DNA of 64,000 bases from Saprospiraceae bacterium (GCA_027488135.1 JAIYCH010000062.1:42091-106090); one strand, 5' to 3'. Positions 1-9,400 are shown, counted from the first letter of the stretch. Notes: a model not told the origin generated them from the sequence alone. Numbers and translations are program-made.

Positions 1-788
1 TGTTTAATCCCTTTAATCCAAAAACACGAAGAACGATTTGCAATCCAAAGACCATCTTCCCCTAGGGTTATAACTGAAATTTCGCAATCTAGTTTAGAAA
101 ATATATAATCTGATACCCTTTTTAGGTCCGACACGTTATTTTCAAATAAAAAAGGAATTTTTTTCTGAATTTCCTTTTTATTTGGTTTAAAAATAGTCAC
201 CCCCTGATAGTCCCAAAAATGTACATCTTTTGGATCAACTACGACAGGAATAGCCATTTCCTGTGCCATTGAAATAAGTGATTTGATAATAAAAGGCGTT
301 AGTACACCCTTATTATAATCTTGCAAAACGATTCCAATGGGCTTGTATATACTCCAAAGACTTAGAATATGCGCTAAAAAGTTTTTTTCTTCCTCAGATG
401 ACAAAGAATGAGCATCTTCTTCATCAATTCTTAAGAGATGTTGCCCGTTAGACATAACTCTTATTTTTTTGGAAGTTCTCCGAGACGAACTTTTTAAAAT
501 TCCTTCTGAAGAAAGACCTTCTTTTTCAAAGTAATTTAACAAAGAAACGGCAGGAGCATCATTTCCAATAACAGAAAAAAGTATGGTATGGAGTTGCAAA
601 CCAAACAAATTCAAGGCTACATTAGCAGCGCCACCAGGTCTCTCCGATTTTTTGCTCACATCGAGAACGGGCACAGGTGCTTCGGGAGAAATTCTGTTAA
701 CTACACCCAGTATGTATTTATCCAGCATAACATCTCCGACAACAAAAACGACCTGATTGACTTCTGTCAAATTACCATTGACTATCAT
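1..788 (-). CDS. PfkB/RfaE-type sugar kinase, 3' part cut off by the window edge
   Basis: Reading the minus strand from an ATG at 788-786 gives an uninterrupted frame to the window edge, about 262 residues. The N-terminus has the PfkB/RfaE pattern: VVGDVMLDKY near residue 20, then RISPEAPVPVL and PGGAANVA. RfaE/HldE kinases phosphorylate D-glycero-D-manno-heptose 7-phosphate for lipopolysaccharide core synthesis, in the cytoplasm. The DTGAGD-type catalytic segment would lie beyond position 1 and is not visible. The gene starts inside the last 17 bases of the Kdo transferase gene, so the two are probably co-transcribed and translationally coupled, which fits a lipopolysaccharide role. Another PfkB sugar kinase is possible because the C-terminal half is missing; a fused nucleotidyltransferase domain cannot be judged. 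Confidence 0.85.
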   Translation of the reverse strand, partial: MIVNGNLTEVNQVVFVVGDVMLDKYILGVVNRISPEAPVPVLDVSKKSERPGGAANVALNLFGLQLHTILFSVIGNDAPAVSLLNYFEKEGLSSEGILKSSSRRTSKKIRVMSNGQHLLRIDEEDAHSLSSEEEKNFLAHILSLWSIYKPIGIVLQDYNKGVLTPFIIKSLISMAQEMAIPVVVDPKDVHFWDYQGVTIFKPNKKEIQKKIPFLFENNVSDLKRVSDYIFSKLDCEISVITLGEDGLWIANRSSCFWIKGIK

Positions 789-2034
789 AATCTAAAACTT
801 CAGATATATAAGGTAAAATCTTATCCATTGTACCCATATTTTGGACAATATACGACGAAGCAATCATACCTACATTATTCCTATAATCTGGTTCGATTAA
901 TTTTTCCAAAATACGCTGCCAATCTTTCACATTTTTAATAGAAAAGCCCCCTCCGTTCTCCACCAAAAAATGAGCCTCTGGGAAAGCCTTAAATTTAGGG
1001 CCAAAAATAACGGGTATTTCATAAACGATAGGTTCCAAAAGATTGTGAATACCCTTTCCAAAACCACCGCCAACATAAGCCAGCTGCGCATATCGGTAAG
1101 CATATTTAAGGATTCCTAGGGTATCCAACAATAAAATACGTTCATTTCCAGTATATTCGGACGCATTTGTAAAGCGTTTGATACTATTTTCATCCTTTAC
1201 GGCGGAGAATAACAGATTTATTTGAAGGGATGATATTTCATGTGGTGCCCATATTATTTTCCAATTTTTATAAGCAGGATTAGATAAAAAATGCTGTAAA
1301 AAAGGAATATCCACAGGCCAGGTACTGCCAAATATTATAGTTTCTGAGCCTAAAGTAAATGCCTCAATGATTTTATTTTTCCAAGGTTCTTCTTTATTAT
1401 TTTTCACACTATCTACCCTACTGTTACCTGCCAGGACGGTTTTACGAAGGTTAAATTTTCTGGCCATATCGATGTCCTTTGTATTTTGAAGAAAAAGAAC
1501 AGTGAAAAGACGACACATTTTTACATACCACGATGTATAGACAGGCATTTTTAATAAAGAGGGGGAAATGGTACCTGAAACAAGAAAAACCGGTATTTTT
1601 TGAAGGTTCAACTCATTTAAATAATGGAACCACAATTCCTGTTTCACAAATAAAACCAAGCTTGGGCGAAGCGCATTAATCCATGTTTTGGCCATTTTTT
1701 GTCCATCTAAAGGAAGCGGAAAAACAGCATCTGCTTGAAAAAAGGAAGAGGGACGATTAAATCCAGAAGGAGAGAAAAAAGTTAGGATAATCAAATATTC
1801 GGGGAACCTACCCTTGATTTCCAGAAGAATAGGTTTCACTTGCTCATATTCACCGAGGGAGGCACAATGCACCCAAACACATTTTGAGTTGGAACATAAG
1901 ACGTCTATTGAATTTATCGCGTTTTTCGTTCGTTTTTGACCCTCAGTCCACAAACCCCATTTTTTTGAAAAAAGAGCTACAACAGGTGAACACAAATGAA
2001 CAATAAAAAGGAGGAAGTTATACAAAAGAAGCAT
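772..2034 (-). CDS. waaA: 3-deoxy-D-manno-octulosonic acid (Kdo) transferase
   Basis: This 420-residue protein is the usual length for WaaA/KdtA, the membrane-bound GT30 enzyme that moves Kdo from CMP-Kdo onto lipid A precursor at the cytoplasmic face of the inner membrane. The N-terminus is a hydrophobic anchor (MLLLYNFLLFIVHL), followed by WTEGQKR, where the family's catalytic glutamate is expected. WVHCASLGEYEQ and the C-terminal YVGGGFGKGIHNLLEP motif, which binds the nucleotide-sugar, are typical of the family. It lies between an outer-membrane-type protein upstream and a sugar kinase downstream, with a 17-base overlap to the kinase. No defect is visible. Confidence 0.96.
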   Translation of the reverse strand: MLLLYNFLLFIVHLCSPVVALFSKKWGLWTEGQKRTKNAINSIDVLCSNSKCVWVHCASLGEYEQVKPILLEIKGRFPEYLIILTFFSPSGFNRPSSFFQADAVFPLPLDGQKMAKTWINALRPSLVLFVKQELWFHYLNELNLQKIPVFLVSGTISPSLLKMPVYTSWYVKMCRLFTVLFLQNTKDIDMARKFNLRKTVLAGNSRVDSVKNNKEEPWKNKIIEAFTLGSETIIFGSTWPVDIPFLQHFLSNPAYKNWKIIWAPHEISSLQINLLFSAVKDENSIKRFTNASEYTGNERILLLDTLGILKYAYRYAQLAYVGGGFGKGIHNLLEPIVYEIPVIFGPKFKAFPEAHFLVENGGGFSIKNVKDWQRILEKLIEPDYRNNVGMIASSYIVQNMGTMDKILPYISEVLDYDSQW

Positions 2035-2043
2035 ATTTCCGCA

Positions 2044-2775
2044 TTAATATTTCAGAGAAGCCGGGTTTTTAAAAATCCTTGGGAAATGGTAACCCAGGTG
2101 AATTCCGGGTTGAAAAACCCAAAAAACAGCTTCATCCTTTGCGCCAGTATTAAAATTTACAGGTCTCCTATTCCAGGTTGGTGCGGCAAACAAATCTATG
2201 CCAACAACAAATCGGGTTAACTGTGGTTTAGCCGTAGGATTATAGGAGAAATTCACTAAAGCGCCTGGTCCGTTTGATAATCTGTCATACCCTTTTCTGT
2301 ACTCACCACTTATCTGAGGAACCACACGGGACGGATCGTCCTGAATTCTGATTTTGTGTTGAAAAAAGCCTCCATACACATCGACATTAAGCCTTTTGAG
2401 GAAGACAGAAGTATTATTAAAGCGCCAACCTCTGCCAAATCCTAAAAACCAGGCTCTCTGCCTCAGTTGAATAACTGCCGGATTTTTATCATTTCCAATG
2501 AGATATCCTTCTGGGGTGATTAAATTAGAAAAAATATTCTCCTTCACCAATGCACCGAATTGAAAAAACCCAACGGCACTCCAAACGAATCGTTTTTTGG
2601 GTGGTTGATAAGCAAAAACAGCCGTGGTACGAAGGGAAGGACCAAATCGATTTTTCATATCCAAAACAGGCGATTGAGCGCCATAATGAATATTTAAGAA
2701 TAGGGTTGGTTCTTCATTTTGAGCAGAAAGAAAACCATAAAACAGTAAGAATGAAAAGGTAGTAAATAATCTCAT
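2044..2775 (-). CDS. Predicted outer-membrane protein of unknown function
   Basis: The frame is open from 2829, but the ATG at 2775 begins a convincing signal peptide (MRLFTTFSFLLFYGFLSAQ), so I start it there, giving 243 residues. After the signal come alternating aromatic/polar stretches such as RFVWSAVGFFQFGALV and LNVDVYGGFFQHKI, and a C-terminal PGIHLGYHFPRIF. This pattern suggests an outer-membrane beta-barrel or a similar beta-rich envelope protein. The gene ends nine bases before waaA starts and is probably in the same transcript. I do not recognise a named family; envelope location is inferred from the signal peptide and composition. Confidence 0.7.
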   Translation of the reverse strand: MRLFTTFSFLLFYGFLSAQNEEPTLFLNIHYGAQSPVLDMKNRFGPSLRTTAVFAYQPPKKRFVWSAVGFFQFGALVKENIFSNLITPEGYLIGNDKNPAVIQLRQRAWFLGFGRGWRFNNTSVFLKRLNVDVYGGFFQHKIRIQDDPSRVVPQISGEYRKGYDRLSNGPGALVNFSYNPTAKPQLTRFVVGIDLFAAPTWNRRPVNFNTGAKDEAVFWVFQPGIHLGYHFPRIFKNPASLKY

Positions 2776-2847
2776 TTTAATACTTTCAAAAGGAAGTTTA
2801 AATAAAAAAGAACGCTTATCTTGTGACAAAATTAAACATATTTAACA

Positions 2848-3789
2848 TTGAAAAGAATACTAATTGCAGGAGCTGCGGGTTTCCTTGGATCTCACTTATG
2901 CGACCGATTTATAAAAGAGGGTTATGAAGTTATTGCTATAGATAATTTATTGACTGGAAGTTTAGCGAATATAGAACACTTATTTCCATTAAAGCAATTT
3001 ACCTTTTATTATCATGATATAACAAAATTTGTACATATAGCTGGAGACTTGGACTATATACTCCATTTTGCCTCCCCTGCCAGTCCCATTGATTACCTGA
3101 AAATGCCTATTCAAACATTGAAAGTAGGTGCATTAGGTACACATAACTTATTGGGTTTAGCCCGTGAAAAAAATGCGAGAATATTAGTTGCTTCTACATC
3201 GGAGGTATATGGAGATCCATTAGTGCATCCGCAATCAGAAGATTACTGGGGAAATGTAAATCCAGTGGGTCCGAGAGGGGTTTATGATGAAGCCAAAAGG
3301 TTTTTAGAGGCCATTACCATGGCTTACCATAATTTCCATCAGGTAGAAACCAGGATAATTAGAATTTTTAACACTTATGGTCCAAGAATGCGTGTTGAAG
3401 ACGGACGGGCACTGCCGGCTTTTTTCGCACAAGCCATTAAAGGAAAAGGCTTACCAGTATTTGGTGACGGATCGCAGACAAGATCTTTTTGTTATGTAGA
3501 TGATTTAGTGGAGGGCATTTACAGGTTATTATTGAGTGACTATGCCTTACCTGTAAATATTGGCAATCCAGACGAGGTAAGTATATTGGCGTTTGCCCAT
3601 GAAATACTTGCCCTCGTGAATAATCCAACGGCATTCATCGATTTCCTTCCGCTGCCTCAGGATGACCCTAAGGTTAGACAACCAAATATTACTTTAGCTA
3701 AAAAATTACTGGACTGGGAACCTAAGGTAAATAGGCGGGACGGTTTAGAAACTACCTATAATTATTTTAAAGAAGTTGTAAATCCATAA
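2848..3789 (+). CDS. UDP-glucuronate decarboxylase-like NAD-dependent SDR epimerase
   Basis: This 313-residue extended SDR protein has the NAD-binding glycine motif [11 protein letters not shown] at residues 7-17, the UXS-type stretch [13 protein letters not shown], the active-site segment STSEVYGDP, a YDEAK catalytic Tyr-Lys pair near residue 147, and [18 protein letters not shown]. This combination is characteristic of UDP-glucuronic acid decarboxylases, which make UDP-xylose for surface polysaccharides. The start is a TTG at 2848; an in-frame stop lies 15 bases upstream and no earlier ATG exists. The next gene, also a nucleotide-sugar enzyme, begins two bases after the stop, so they form an operon. 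A related UDP-sugar epimerase cannot be excluded. Confidence 0.88.
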   Translation: MKRILIAGAAGFLGSHLCDRFIKEGYEVIAIDNLLTGSLANIEHLFPLKQFTFYYHDITKFVHIAGDLDYILHFASPASPIDYLKMPIQTLKVGALGTHNLLGLAREKNARILVASTSEVYGDPLVHPQSEDYWGNVNPVGPRGVYDEAKRFLEAITMAYHNFHQVETRIIRIFNTYGPRMRVEDGRALPAFFAQAIKGKGLPVFGDGSQTRSFCYVDDLVEGIYRLLLSDYALPVNIGNPDEVSILAFAHEILALVNNPTAFIDFLPLPQDDPKVRQPNITLAKKLLDWEPKVNRRDGLETTYNYFKEVVNP

Positions 3790-3791
3790 TA

Positions 3792-4850
3792 ATGAATTTT
3801 TCTACCGTCGTATTGATTACCGGAGGCGCCGGTTTTATAGGCACTCATCTGGTAAAACACTGGGTAAAAACCTACCCTAACCAATTGGTTATCAATGTAG
3901 ATTTATTGACCTACGCAGGCAATTTAGAAAATTTAAGGGACATTGAAAATAGCGAAAATTATAAGTTTATCAAGGGGGATATTCGGGACGCTGATTTTCT
4001 TTCACAACTTTTTATAGATTATCCCATTGATTCCGTTATCCATTTAGCGGCAGAATCGCATGTTGACCGATCCATAACTGACCCTCAATCGTTTTTGGAA
4101 ACCAATATTCTGGGTACTTTTCAGCTTTTAAATGCCTGTAAAAATGCGTGGAAGGACCAAACGGATGGAAAACTATTTTACCACGTTTCAACGGACGAGG
4201 TATTTGGATCATTAGGAGAAGAAGGCTATTTTACAGAGGAGACTGCATACGATCCGCGTTCACCCTATTCAGCATCGAAGGCGGCATCTGATCACCTGGT
4301 ACGTGCGTATTTTCACACTTATCATTTGCCTGTTGTCATTTCAAATTGTTCCAATAATTATGGACCTTATCAATTTCCTGAAAAGTTAATTCCCCTCATG
4401 ATAAGGAACATTATTGGAATGAAGAACTTGCCTGTTTATGGCGATGGCAAAAACACCAGAGACTGGCTTTGGGTTGGCGATCATGTTTCGGCCATAGATT
4501 TAATATTCCACCGTGGAGAAAAGGGTGAAACGTATGCCATAGGTGGCCATAATGAATGGCAAAACCTGGCTCTTGTCCAATTTTTATGTCAGTCTATCGA
4601 TAAGAAATTGGGAAGAGAGGAAGGTACTTCAGAGAAATTAATAACATTTGTTACAGACAGAAAAGGACATGATCGCAGGTATGCCATTGATGCAACCAAA
4701 CTTAAGGAAAAACTTGGGTGGGAACCCCAAATAAGCCCTGAAGAAGGCATGGTAAAAACCGTCGATTGGTATGTTGGTAATGCCGAATGGCTTGATTCTG
4801 TAACTTCTGGAAGTTATCAGGAGTATTATAAAAAGCAGTATCAGGACTAA
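3792..4850 (+). CDS. rfbB: dTDP-glucose 4,6-dehydratase
   Basis: This 352-residue protein converts dTDP-glucose to dTDP-4-keto-6-deoxyglucose, the second step toward dTDP-rhamnose and other deoxysugars. Visible motifs are the NAD-binding GGAGFIGTHL at the N-terminus, HLAAESHVDRSI, the catalytic STDEVFGSL, the Tyr-Lys pair in YSASKAASDH, SNCSNNYGPYQFPEKLIP, and GDGKNTRDWLWVGDH. Length and motif order match RmlB/RfbB throughout. It follows the decarboxylase-like gene by two bases on the same strand and overlaps the convergent HMG-CoA lyase gene by four bases. No rmlA, rmlC or rmlD gene is in the window, so the other pathway steps must be encoded elsewhere. Confidence 0.95.
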   Translation: MNFSTVVLITGGAGFIGTHLVKHWVKTYPNQLVINVDLLTYAGNLENLRDIENSENYKFIKGDIRDADFLSQLFIDYPIDSVIHLAAESHVDRSITDPQSFLETNILGTFQLLNACKNAWKDQTDGKLFYHVSTDEVFGSLGEEGYFTEETAYDPRSPYSASKAASDHLVRAYFHTYHLPVVISNCSNNYGPYQFPEKLIPLMIRNIIGMKNLPVYGDGKNTRDWLWVGDHVSAIDLIFHRGEKGETYAIGGHNEWQNLALVQFLCQSIDKKLGREEGTSEKLITFVTDRKGHDRRYAIDATKLKEKLGWEPQISPEEGMVKTVDWYVGNAEWLDSVTSGSYQEYYKKQYQD

Positions 4851-5701
4851 ACCGAGGTTTCATTATATAACCTTCGGGCCATTTCTAAAGCTTTTTCTAG
4901 TTTATCGAGGTTGAAAAAAGTTGGATCATTCAGACCCTCCACATATTTAATCATATTTTCCATAGGCATATTACCTACCAGATCATCTTTAGCCATTGGG
5001 CACCCACCGAAACCTAGCAAAGCACCATCAAATTTCCTGCAACCCGCTTTATAGGCTGCATCCATTTTGCCGAGCCAGTCTTCCGGTCTGGTATGAAGGT
5101 GAACACCGATGTCAAGTGTAGGAAATTGATTGGAAGTAAACTCAAAAACCTCTGTGATTTTTTCTGGAGAAGCTATACCGATGGTATCAGAAAGTTGAAG
5201 AGAACGAATACCCAGAGGCAGCATTCTACCTAACCAATAATCTATAATGTCAATACTCCAGGGATCATTATAAGGGTTTCCAAAACCCATGGAGAGGTAG
5301 AGAATTAAATTTTTTCCTGACTCTTCGCAAAGATTTTGAATTTCAGCTACCCGTTCAAAAGCCTCATTTAAAGTGGCGTGAGTATTTCTGATTTGAAAAG
5401 TTTCAGAGATTGAAAATGGGAAACCAATAAGGTCAATTTTATCGAATTGTGAGGCCTGCAAGGCTCCTTTATAATTGGCTACAATAGCAAGTAATTTGGT
5501 ATTATTTTTGTTTAAGTGAGGCACAATATCAGCCGTATCAGCCATTTGCGGGATGGCTTTGGGAGACACAAAACTTCCAAAATCTAAGGTATCAAAGCCA
5601 ATATCCAGGAGAAGATTCAAAAAATTAATTTTCTTTTCCGTAGGAATAAAATGCTTTAAACCCTGCATGGCATCTCTTGGACACTCGATTAATCGCAGCA
5701 T
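4847..5701 (-). CDS. Hydroxymethylglutaryl-CoA lyase
   Basis: This 284-residue HMGL-like TIM-barrel protein cleaves HMG-CoA to acetoacetate and acetyl-CoA, the last step of leucine breakdown. The N-terminal ECPRDAMQ carries the catalytic Arg-Asp pair (R9, D10). DTIGIASPEKI, the metal-binding GVHLHTRPEDW (two histidines near residue 205), the catalytic cysteine in GFGGCPMAKDD and the following VGNMPMEN with its Asn and Glu are all present. Length agrees with bacterial MvaB/HMGCL. It is convergent with rfbB and shares its last four bases. No other leucine-degradation gene is nearby, but a biotin carboxylase that could serve such a pathway is at 13.5 kb. Confidence 0.93.
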   Translation of the reverse strand: MLRLIECPRDAMQGLKHFIPTEKKINFLNLLLDIGFDTLDFGSFVSPKAIPQMADTADIVPHLNKNNTKLLAIVANYKGALQASQFDKIDLIGFPFSISETFQIRNTHATLNEAFERVAEIQNLCEESGKNLILYLSMGFGNPYNDPWSIDIIDYWLGRMLPLGIRSLQLSDTIGIASPEKITEVFEFTSNQFPTLDIGVHLHTRPEDWLGKMDAAYKAGCRKFDGALLGFGGCPMAKDDLVGNMPMENMIKYVEGLNDPTFFNLDKLEKALEMARRLYNETSV

Positions 5702-5783
5702 TACGTATAAATTTGTTTTTTATAAACCCTTGAACTATTAATAAAACGCATAAGTATCTATATTGTGTTCAAATAAGTAAAGA

Positions 5784-5999
5784 ATGAGTAAATATAAAAA
5801 TCTATTAACCATCTTAGGATTTTTACTGGTAGTAACAGGGTTCTTAAGTATGATAGTAAGAGTTGTTGGATTAAAATTTTCCTTTCTGTTATTTTTGGAA
5901 AGTTGGGGTTCATTGGTAGGCTTCGTCCTAAAATTATTAATAATAATGATTGGCTTTATATTAACTTATCTGGGCCAAACCAATTTTTCAGGTAAGTAG
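5784..5999 (+). CDS. Small two-helix membrane protein
   Basis: This 71-residue protein has two strongly hydrophobic segments, roughly residues 7-26 (LLTILGFLLVVTGFLSMIVR) and 43-65 (LVGFVLKLLIIMIGFILTYL), with short polar ends. It probably sits in the inner membrane. The family is not recognised. It stands alone between the divergent HMG-CoA lyase gene and the convergent LuxE-like gene, whose stop lies six bases away. Coding is supported by its composition and the clean ATG start, but function is unknown. Confidence 0.6.
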   Translation: MSKYKNLLTILGFLLVVTGFLSMIVRVVGLKFSFLLFLESWGSLVGFVLKLLIIMIGFILTYLGQTNFSGK

Positions 6000-6005
6000 G
6001 AAAGA

Positions 6006-7007
6006 CTAACTCAGGTGGTGGACGAGTAAATTACACCCCCTGATTTCAGCATTATCCAGCCTACCCAAAATTTCAAAGGTACCGTCCTCACATTTTCTAC
6101 CTAAATCGTCTGTTGCAATAAAGGAGATAGAATCTTTATTGGCTAAATCAATAATATTTACGGCACCAACCTTACCATTGGGCACTTCACGAAAGGGATC
6201 TGTGATATCTCTGATTAAAACTTTAAGAGAGGAAGATTCGTAGAAATAGCCATCGGCGGGAGCGTAGGCTTGTGATAGTAATTCAGTCATTCCATATTCC
6301 GAGTGAATATGATTAACACCAAAGGCCGTTTTTAAAATATCATGGAGTTCTGATCTGGGAAGCTCTCTACCCTGCCCTTTCATTCCTCCTGTTTCCATAA
6401 CGATGAGTTCTGGAAATTGAAAGGTAAAATCAATGGCAAGCGATAAAAGAGCGAAGGAAACACCTAATAAAACGACAGGTATATTTTCTGATTTAGCTTT
6501 TGCCAGCAGGGTAATCAAGCTCTCCTTATGATGTAGAAAAAAACCCGAATAATCTTGAAATTTACTTTTCCCAATAAAATACCCTGCCATATCCACTAAA
6601 GAAGAGCCTTTCCTTTCTAAATAATGAGGTAAAAGGGCCATAAAGGCATAATTTTCCACCGGGCCATACCTTTCTTCAAAGCAACGCTCTGTGTTTTCCA
6701 AATAATTATTTAGGGAACGAACGGCGTGATTACTTTGTGTGGAACCAGAAGTACCACTGCTTGAAAAAATAATTTCTGGTTCCCAGGAACCTGTTTGAAT
6801 CAATTGATGTTTGAAAAAGTGAACGGGTAAATAAGGTATGGAAAATAAATTTTCCTGATTAGGCAAACAATTTGGGAGAAGTTCAAGGAATTTCTGATAT
6901 AAAGTATTATTTTTTGACTGGAATTGAAATATTTCCCAGGCTCGGTCATTAAAATCCTTCGTATTGTTCGCAACGATATGACGGTATTTCGTGTTATCAT
7001 TAGCCAT
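6006..7007 (-). CDS. LuxE-like acyl-protein synthetase
   Basis: This 333-residue protein belongs to the LuxE/acyl-protein synthetase family (PF04443), adenylate-forming enzymes that activate fatty acids. The P-loop-like IIFSSSGTSGSTQS segment near residue 80 is the AMP-binding signature, and HSEYGMTELLSQAY near residue 240 and IIDLANKDSISFIATDDLGR match later adenylation motifs. Stand-alone relatives without lux genes occur in Bacteroidota, and their acyl acceptor is unknown to me. No LuxC-type acyl-CoA reductase is beside it. It diverges from a lipoprotein-like gene with only 30 bases between the two starts, so the promoters must overlap or extend into the genes. Confidence 0.85.
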   Translation of the reverse strand: MANDNTKYRHIVANNTKDFNDRAWEIFQFQSKNNTLYQKFLELLPNCLPNQENLFSIPYLPVHFFKHQLIQTGSWEPEIIFSSSGTSGSTQSNHAVRSLNNYLENTERCFEERYGPVENYAFMALLPHYLERKGSSLVDMAGYFIGKSKFQDYSGFFLHHKESLITLLAKAKSENIPVVLLGVSFALLSLAIDFTFQFPELIVMETGGMKGQGRELPRSELHDILKTAFGVNHIHSEYGMTELLSQAYAPADGYFYESSSLKVLIRDITDPFREVPNGKVGAVNIIDLANKDSISFIATDDLGRKCEDGTFEILGRLDNAEIRGCNLLVHHLS

Positions 7008-7037
7008 TTAATCGTTTTTGTTTATAAATTTTCAATC

Positions 7038-7559
7038 ATGAAATCGATGTCATTCACAAGCTTTGCGTACTGGATATTAGCTATAACTCTTATTTTAACA
7101 GAGAGTTGTTCGCGCCCGCCAGAATTCCCCAATGAACCTGTTATCGAATACATAGGATTAAGCAAAAATACAATTATTCAAAGTAGAAGTAGTCAATTAC
7201 CTCAAGATACCATTGAAATAAGCTTCAAATTTACTGACGGAGATGGAAATTTAGGCAATGCGGACAGCGTAAATATTTTATTAACTGATAGCCGGGACGG
7301 GTTTAACCACCTATTTAAAATAGGTGAAATACCACAATTAGGTGCAGGCAGAGGGATACAAGGAAATATAAAGCTCTCGTTAACGAATAGATCTGATACC
7401 CGATATTTTTGTTGCACTTTCCCAAACACGCGCCTGACCTGCATAGCCAGCAACAGCTTTCCCAAAGATTCCTTATTCTACAGCATAAAAATAAAGGATA
7501 GGGCTGGAAATTGGAGTAATACTATCAAGACAGAAAATATCACCATTTTATGTCAATAG
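7038..7559 (+). CDS. Putative exported or lipid-anchored protein
   Basis: The ATG at 7038 begins a signal-like N-terminus (MKSMSFTSFAYWILAITLIL) followed by TESCSRPPEFPNEP, where the cysteine could be lipidated although the lipobox is weak (Glu at -2). The upstream extension to 6924 overlaps luxE and lacks secretory character, so I use 7038, giving 173 residues. FKFTDGDGNLGNADSVNI and DRAGNWSNTIKT are typical of short lipoproteins found widely in Bacteroidota, with a calcium-loop-like DGDGN. The function is unknown. The gene runs toward hemF, whose stop is four bases away. Confidence 0.7.
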   Translation: MKSMSFTSFAYWILAITLILTESCSRPPEFPNEPVIEYIGLSKNTIIQSRSSQLPQDTIEISFKFTDGDGNLGNADSVNILLTDSRDGFNHLFKIGEIPQLGAGRGIQGNIKLSLTNRSDTRYFCCTFPNTRLTCIASNSFPKDSLFYSIKIKDRAGNWSNTIKTENITILCQ

Positions 7560-7563
7560 TGCG

Positions 7564-8460
7564 TTAAATCCAATTGATACCTTTCTTCAAATGGGACAAG
7601 GTAAATTCCTCAGGCGAACCATTATCCACCTGATGGTCATATTCCCAGGAAGCCATAGGCGGCATGCTTACAAGAATAGACTCCGTTCTTCCATTGGTTT
7701 CCAGTCCAAATTTAGTTCCTTTATCCCAAACCAGATTAAATTCGACATATCTACCGCGCCTGACATACTGCCATTTCTTATTTAGGTCATTAAAAGGACG
7801 ATCATAAGTGCGTTGAAGTATGGGGATATAAAGCGAGCAAAAAGATTCCCCCACCCCTTTAACAAAATCAAAAGAAGCCTCTTTATCCTCTCTTTTAGCA
7901 GCTACCAACCTGTCAAAAAAAATACCCCCAACGCCCCTTGTTTCCTTTCTGTGGGGAAGAAAAAAGTAATCATCTGCCCAATTTTTAAAGGTAGGATAAA
8001 AAGAAAGATCATGCAAATCACACACATTCTTCAGACCTGTATGAAAAAAGACAGCATCTTCAGGATCGATATAATGAGGAGTCAAATCAATACCACCTCC
8101 AAACCACCACAACCCGTTATCCATTTCAAAATAACGAACATTCATGTGAATTATAGGTGAAAAGGGATTAGATGGGTGCAAAACGATAGAAACGCCTGTA
8201 GCGAAAAAATCACCTGCAGGAATATTTAAACCTTTTGCTGCCTTTTCATTTAAGACACCTTCGACAGCAGAAAACATAACGCCCCCTTTCTCAATCTTTT
8301 TACCGTTTAAGACCATACTGGTACCGCCGCCACCTTCAGGTCTTTTCCAGGCGTCGACTAAAAAAGGAGTACCGCCATCAGCAGCAGATAATTGTTGGCA
8401 AATATCTTCTTGTAAGGACTTAAAATAGTTACTAATAGGAATCATAATATGGTTTGTCAT
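7564..8460 (-). CDS. hemF: Oxygen-dependent coproporphyrinogen III oxidase
   Basis: HemF decarboxylates coproporphyrinogen III to protoporphyrinogen IX using oxygen, in heme synthesis. The 298-residue protein matches the family along its whole length: GGGGTSMVLNGKKIEKGGVMFSAVEG, IHMNVRYFE, WWFGGGIDLTPHY and RYVEFNLVWDKGTKFGLETNGRTESILVSMPP. The oxygen-dependent form agrees with the aerobic respiratory block at 43-61 kb, whose cytochromes need large amounts of heme. It is divergent from the nucleoside phosphorylase gene. No other hem gene is near. Confidence 0.97.
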   Translation of the reverse strand: MTNHIMIPISNYFKSLQEDICQQLSAADGGTPFLVDAWKRPEGGGGTSMVLNGKKIEKGGVMFSAVEGVLNEKAAKGLNIPAGDFFATGVSIVLHPSNPFSPIIHMNVRYFEMDNGLWWFGGGIDLTPHYIDPEDAVFFHTGLKNVCDLHDLSFYPTFKNWADDYFFLPHRKETRGVGGIFFDRLVAAKREDKEASFDFVKGVGESFCSLYIPILQRTYDRPFNDLNKKWQYVRRGRYVEFNLVWDKGTKFGLETNGRTESILVSMPPMASWEYDHQVDNGSPEEFTLSHLKKGINWI

Positions 8461-8516
8461 TTAGGTATAGCCTATAAAATTTGTACATTACTCAGGCAAA
8501 ACACAAAAATACTAAA

Positions 8517-9389
8517 ATGGCGTCAGCAGAATTAATTTTAAGCCCAAATGGTAGAATTTATCATCTCGATTTATTGCCAAGTGAAATAAGCGCTACCATT
8601 ATATTGGTTGGAGACCCTGGTCGTGTTAGCCAGGTATCCAAAAAATTTGACAAAGTGTTCGTGCAAAGAATCCACAGGGAATTTATTACACATACAGGCA
8701 TTATAGGAAAAACGCCGGTTTCTGTCGTAAGCACTGGCATTGGTACCGATAATATTGATATAGTTATCAATGAACTGGATGCCTTAGTGAATATTGATTT
8801 TGCTACCGGAAAGCCGAAGGATACGCATACCACCTTAACTTTTATAAGAATAGGCACCTCAGGTTCACTGCATGCATCTATTCCCATTGATAGTTTTCTA
8901 TTAAATACCCATAGTCTCGGCTTAGATAACTTGTTATCCTTTTATGATGTAGAAAACAATCAGGCATTAGAGGCATTTAATGTTAAAATACAGGTAAAAT
9001 ACCCAGCATTAGCTTTATTGCCTGTAAAGCCCTATTTAACTGCCGCCGATGAATCTTTAATTCAATTTTTTAAAAATGAAATGCAAACGGGAATAACCTT
9101 GACAGCTCCGGGATTTTACGGTGCTCAAGGTCGGCAATTACGCATAAAGAGTCGCATGAGAAATTTTTTGGAAACGATAGCCAGCGAAGAGAGAGAGGAA
9201 ACGAGCATTACGAATTTCGAAATGGAAACAAGTGGCATCTATGGATTGAGTACCCTTTTAAACCACAAGGCTGTAAGCTGTAATGTCATTCTTGCCAACA
9301 GACCCCTGAACATTTTTAGTCAGAAAGCAAATGAAAGCATAGAAAAATTAATCGATTTGGTACTCGCCCGTTTGATAAAAGAAGAATAG
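8517..9389 (+). CDS. Nucleoside phosphorylase, uridine phosphorylase-like
   Basis: This protein of about 290 residues belongs to the PNP/UDP phosphorylase family, which cleaves nucleosides with phosphate to base and ribose 1-phosphate. Seen are IILVGDPGRV (phosphate-binding), VSTGIGTDNIDIVINELDAL, IRIGTSGSLH and, near the C-terminus, TNFEMETSGIYGLSTLL with the conserved MET ribose-binding segment. The frame opens upstream with a TTG at 8481, but the ATG at 8517 starts a normal N-terminus and is preferred. Whether uridine or another nucleoside is the true substrate cannot be settled by eye. A hairpin follows the stop by about 12 bases. Confidence 0.85.
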   Translation: MASAELILSPNGRIYHLDLLPSEISATIILVGDPGRVSQVSKKFDKVFVQRIHREFITHTGIIGKTPVSVVSTGIGTDNIDIVINELDALVNIDFATGKPKDTHTTLTFIRIGTSGSLHASIPIDSFLLNTHSLGLDNLLSFYDVENNQALEAFNVKIQVKYPALALLPVKPYLTAADESLIQFFKNEMQTGITLTAPGFYGAQGRQLRIKSRMRNFLETIASEEREETSITNFEMETSGIYGLSTLLNHKAVSCNVILANRPLNIFSQKANESIEKLIDLVLARLIKEE

Positions 9390-9400
9390 GACATAAAAAA

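Noticed and set aside
6924..7037. Upstream extension of the lipoprotein-like gene
   Set aside because: It lies inside the divergent LuxE-like gene and lacks the secretory character that begins at 7038.
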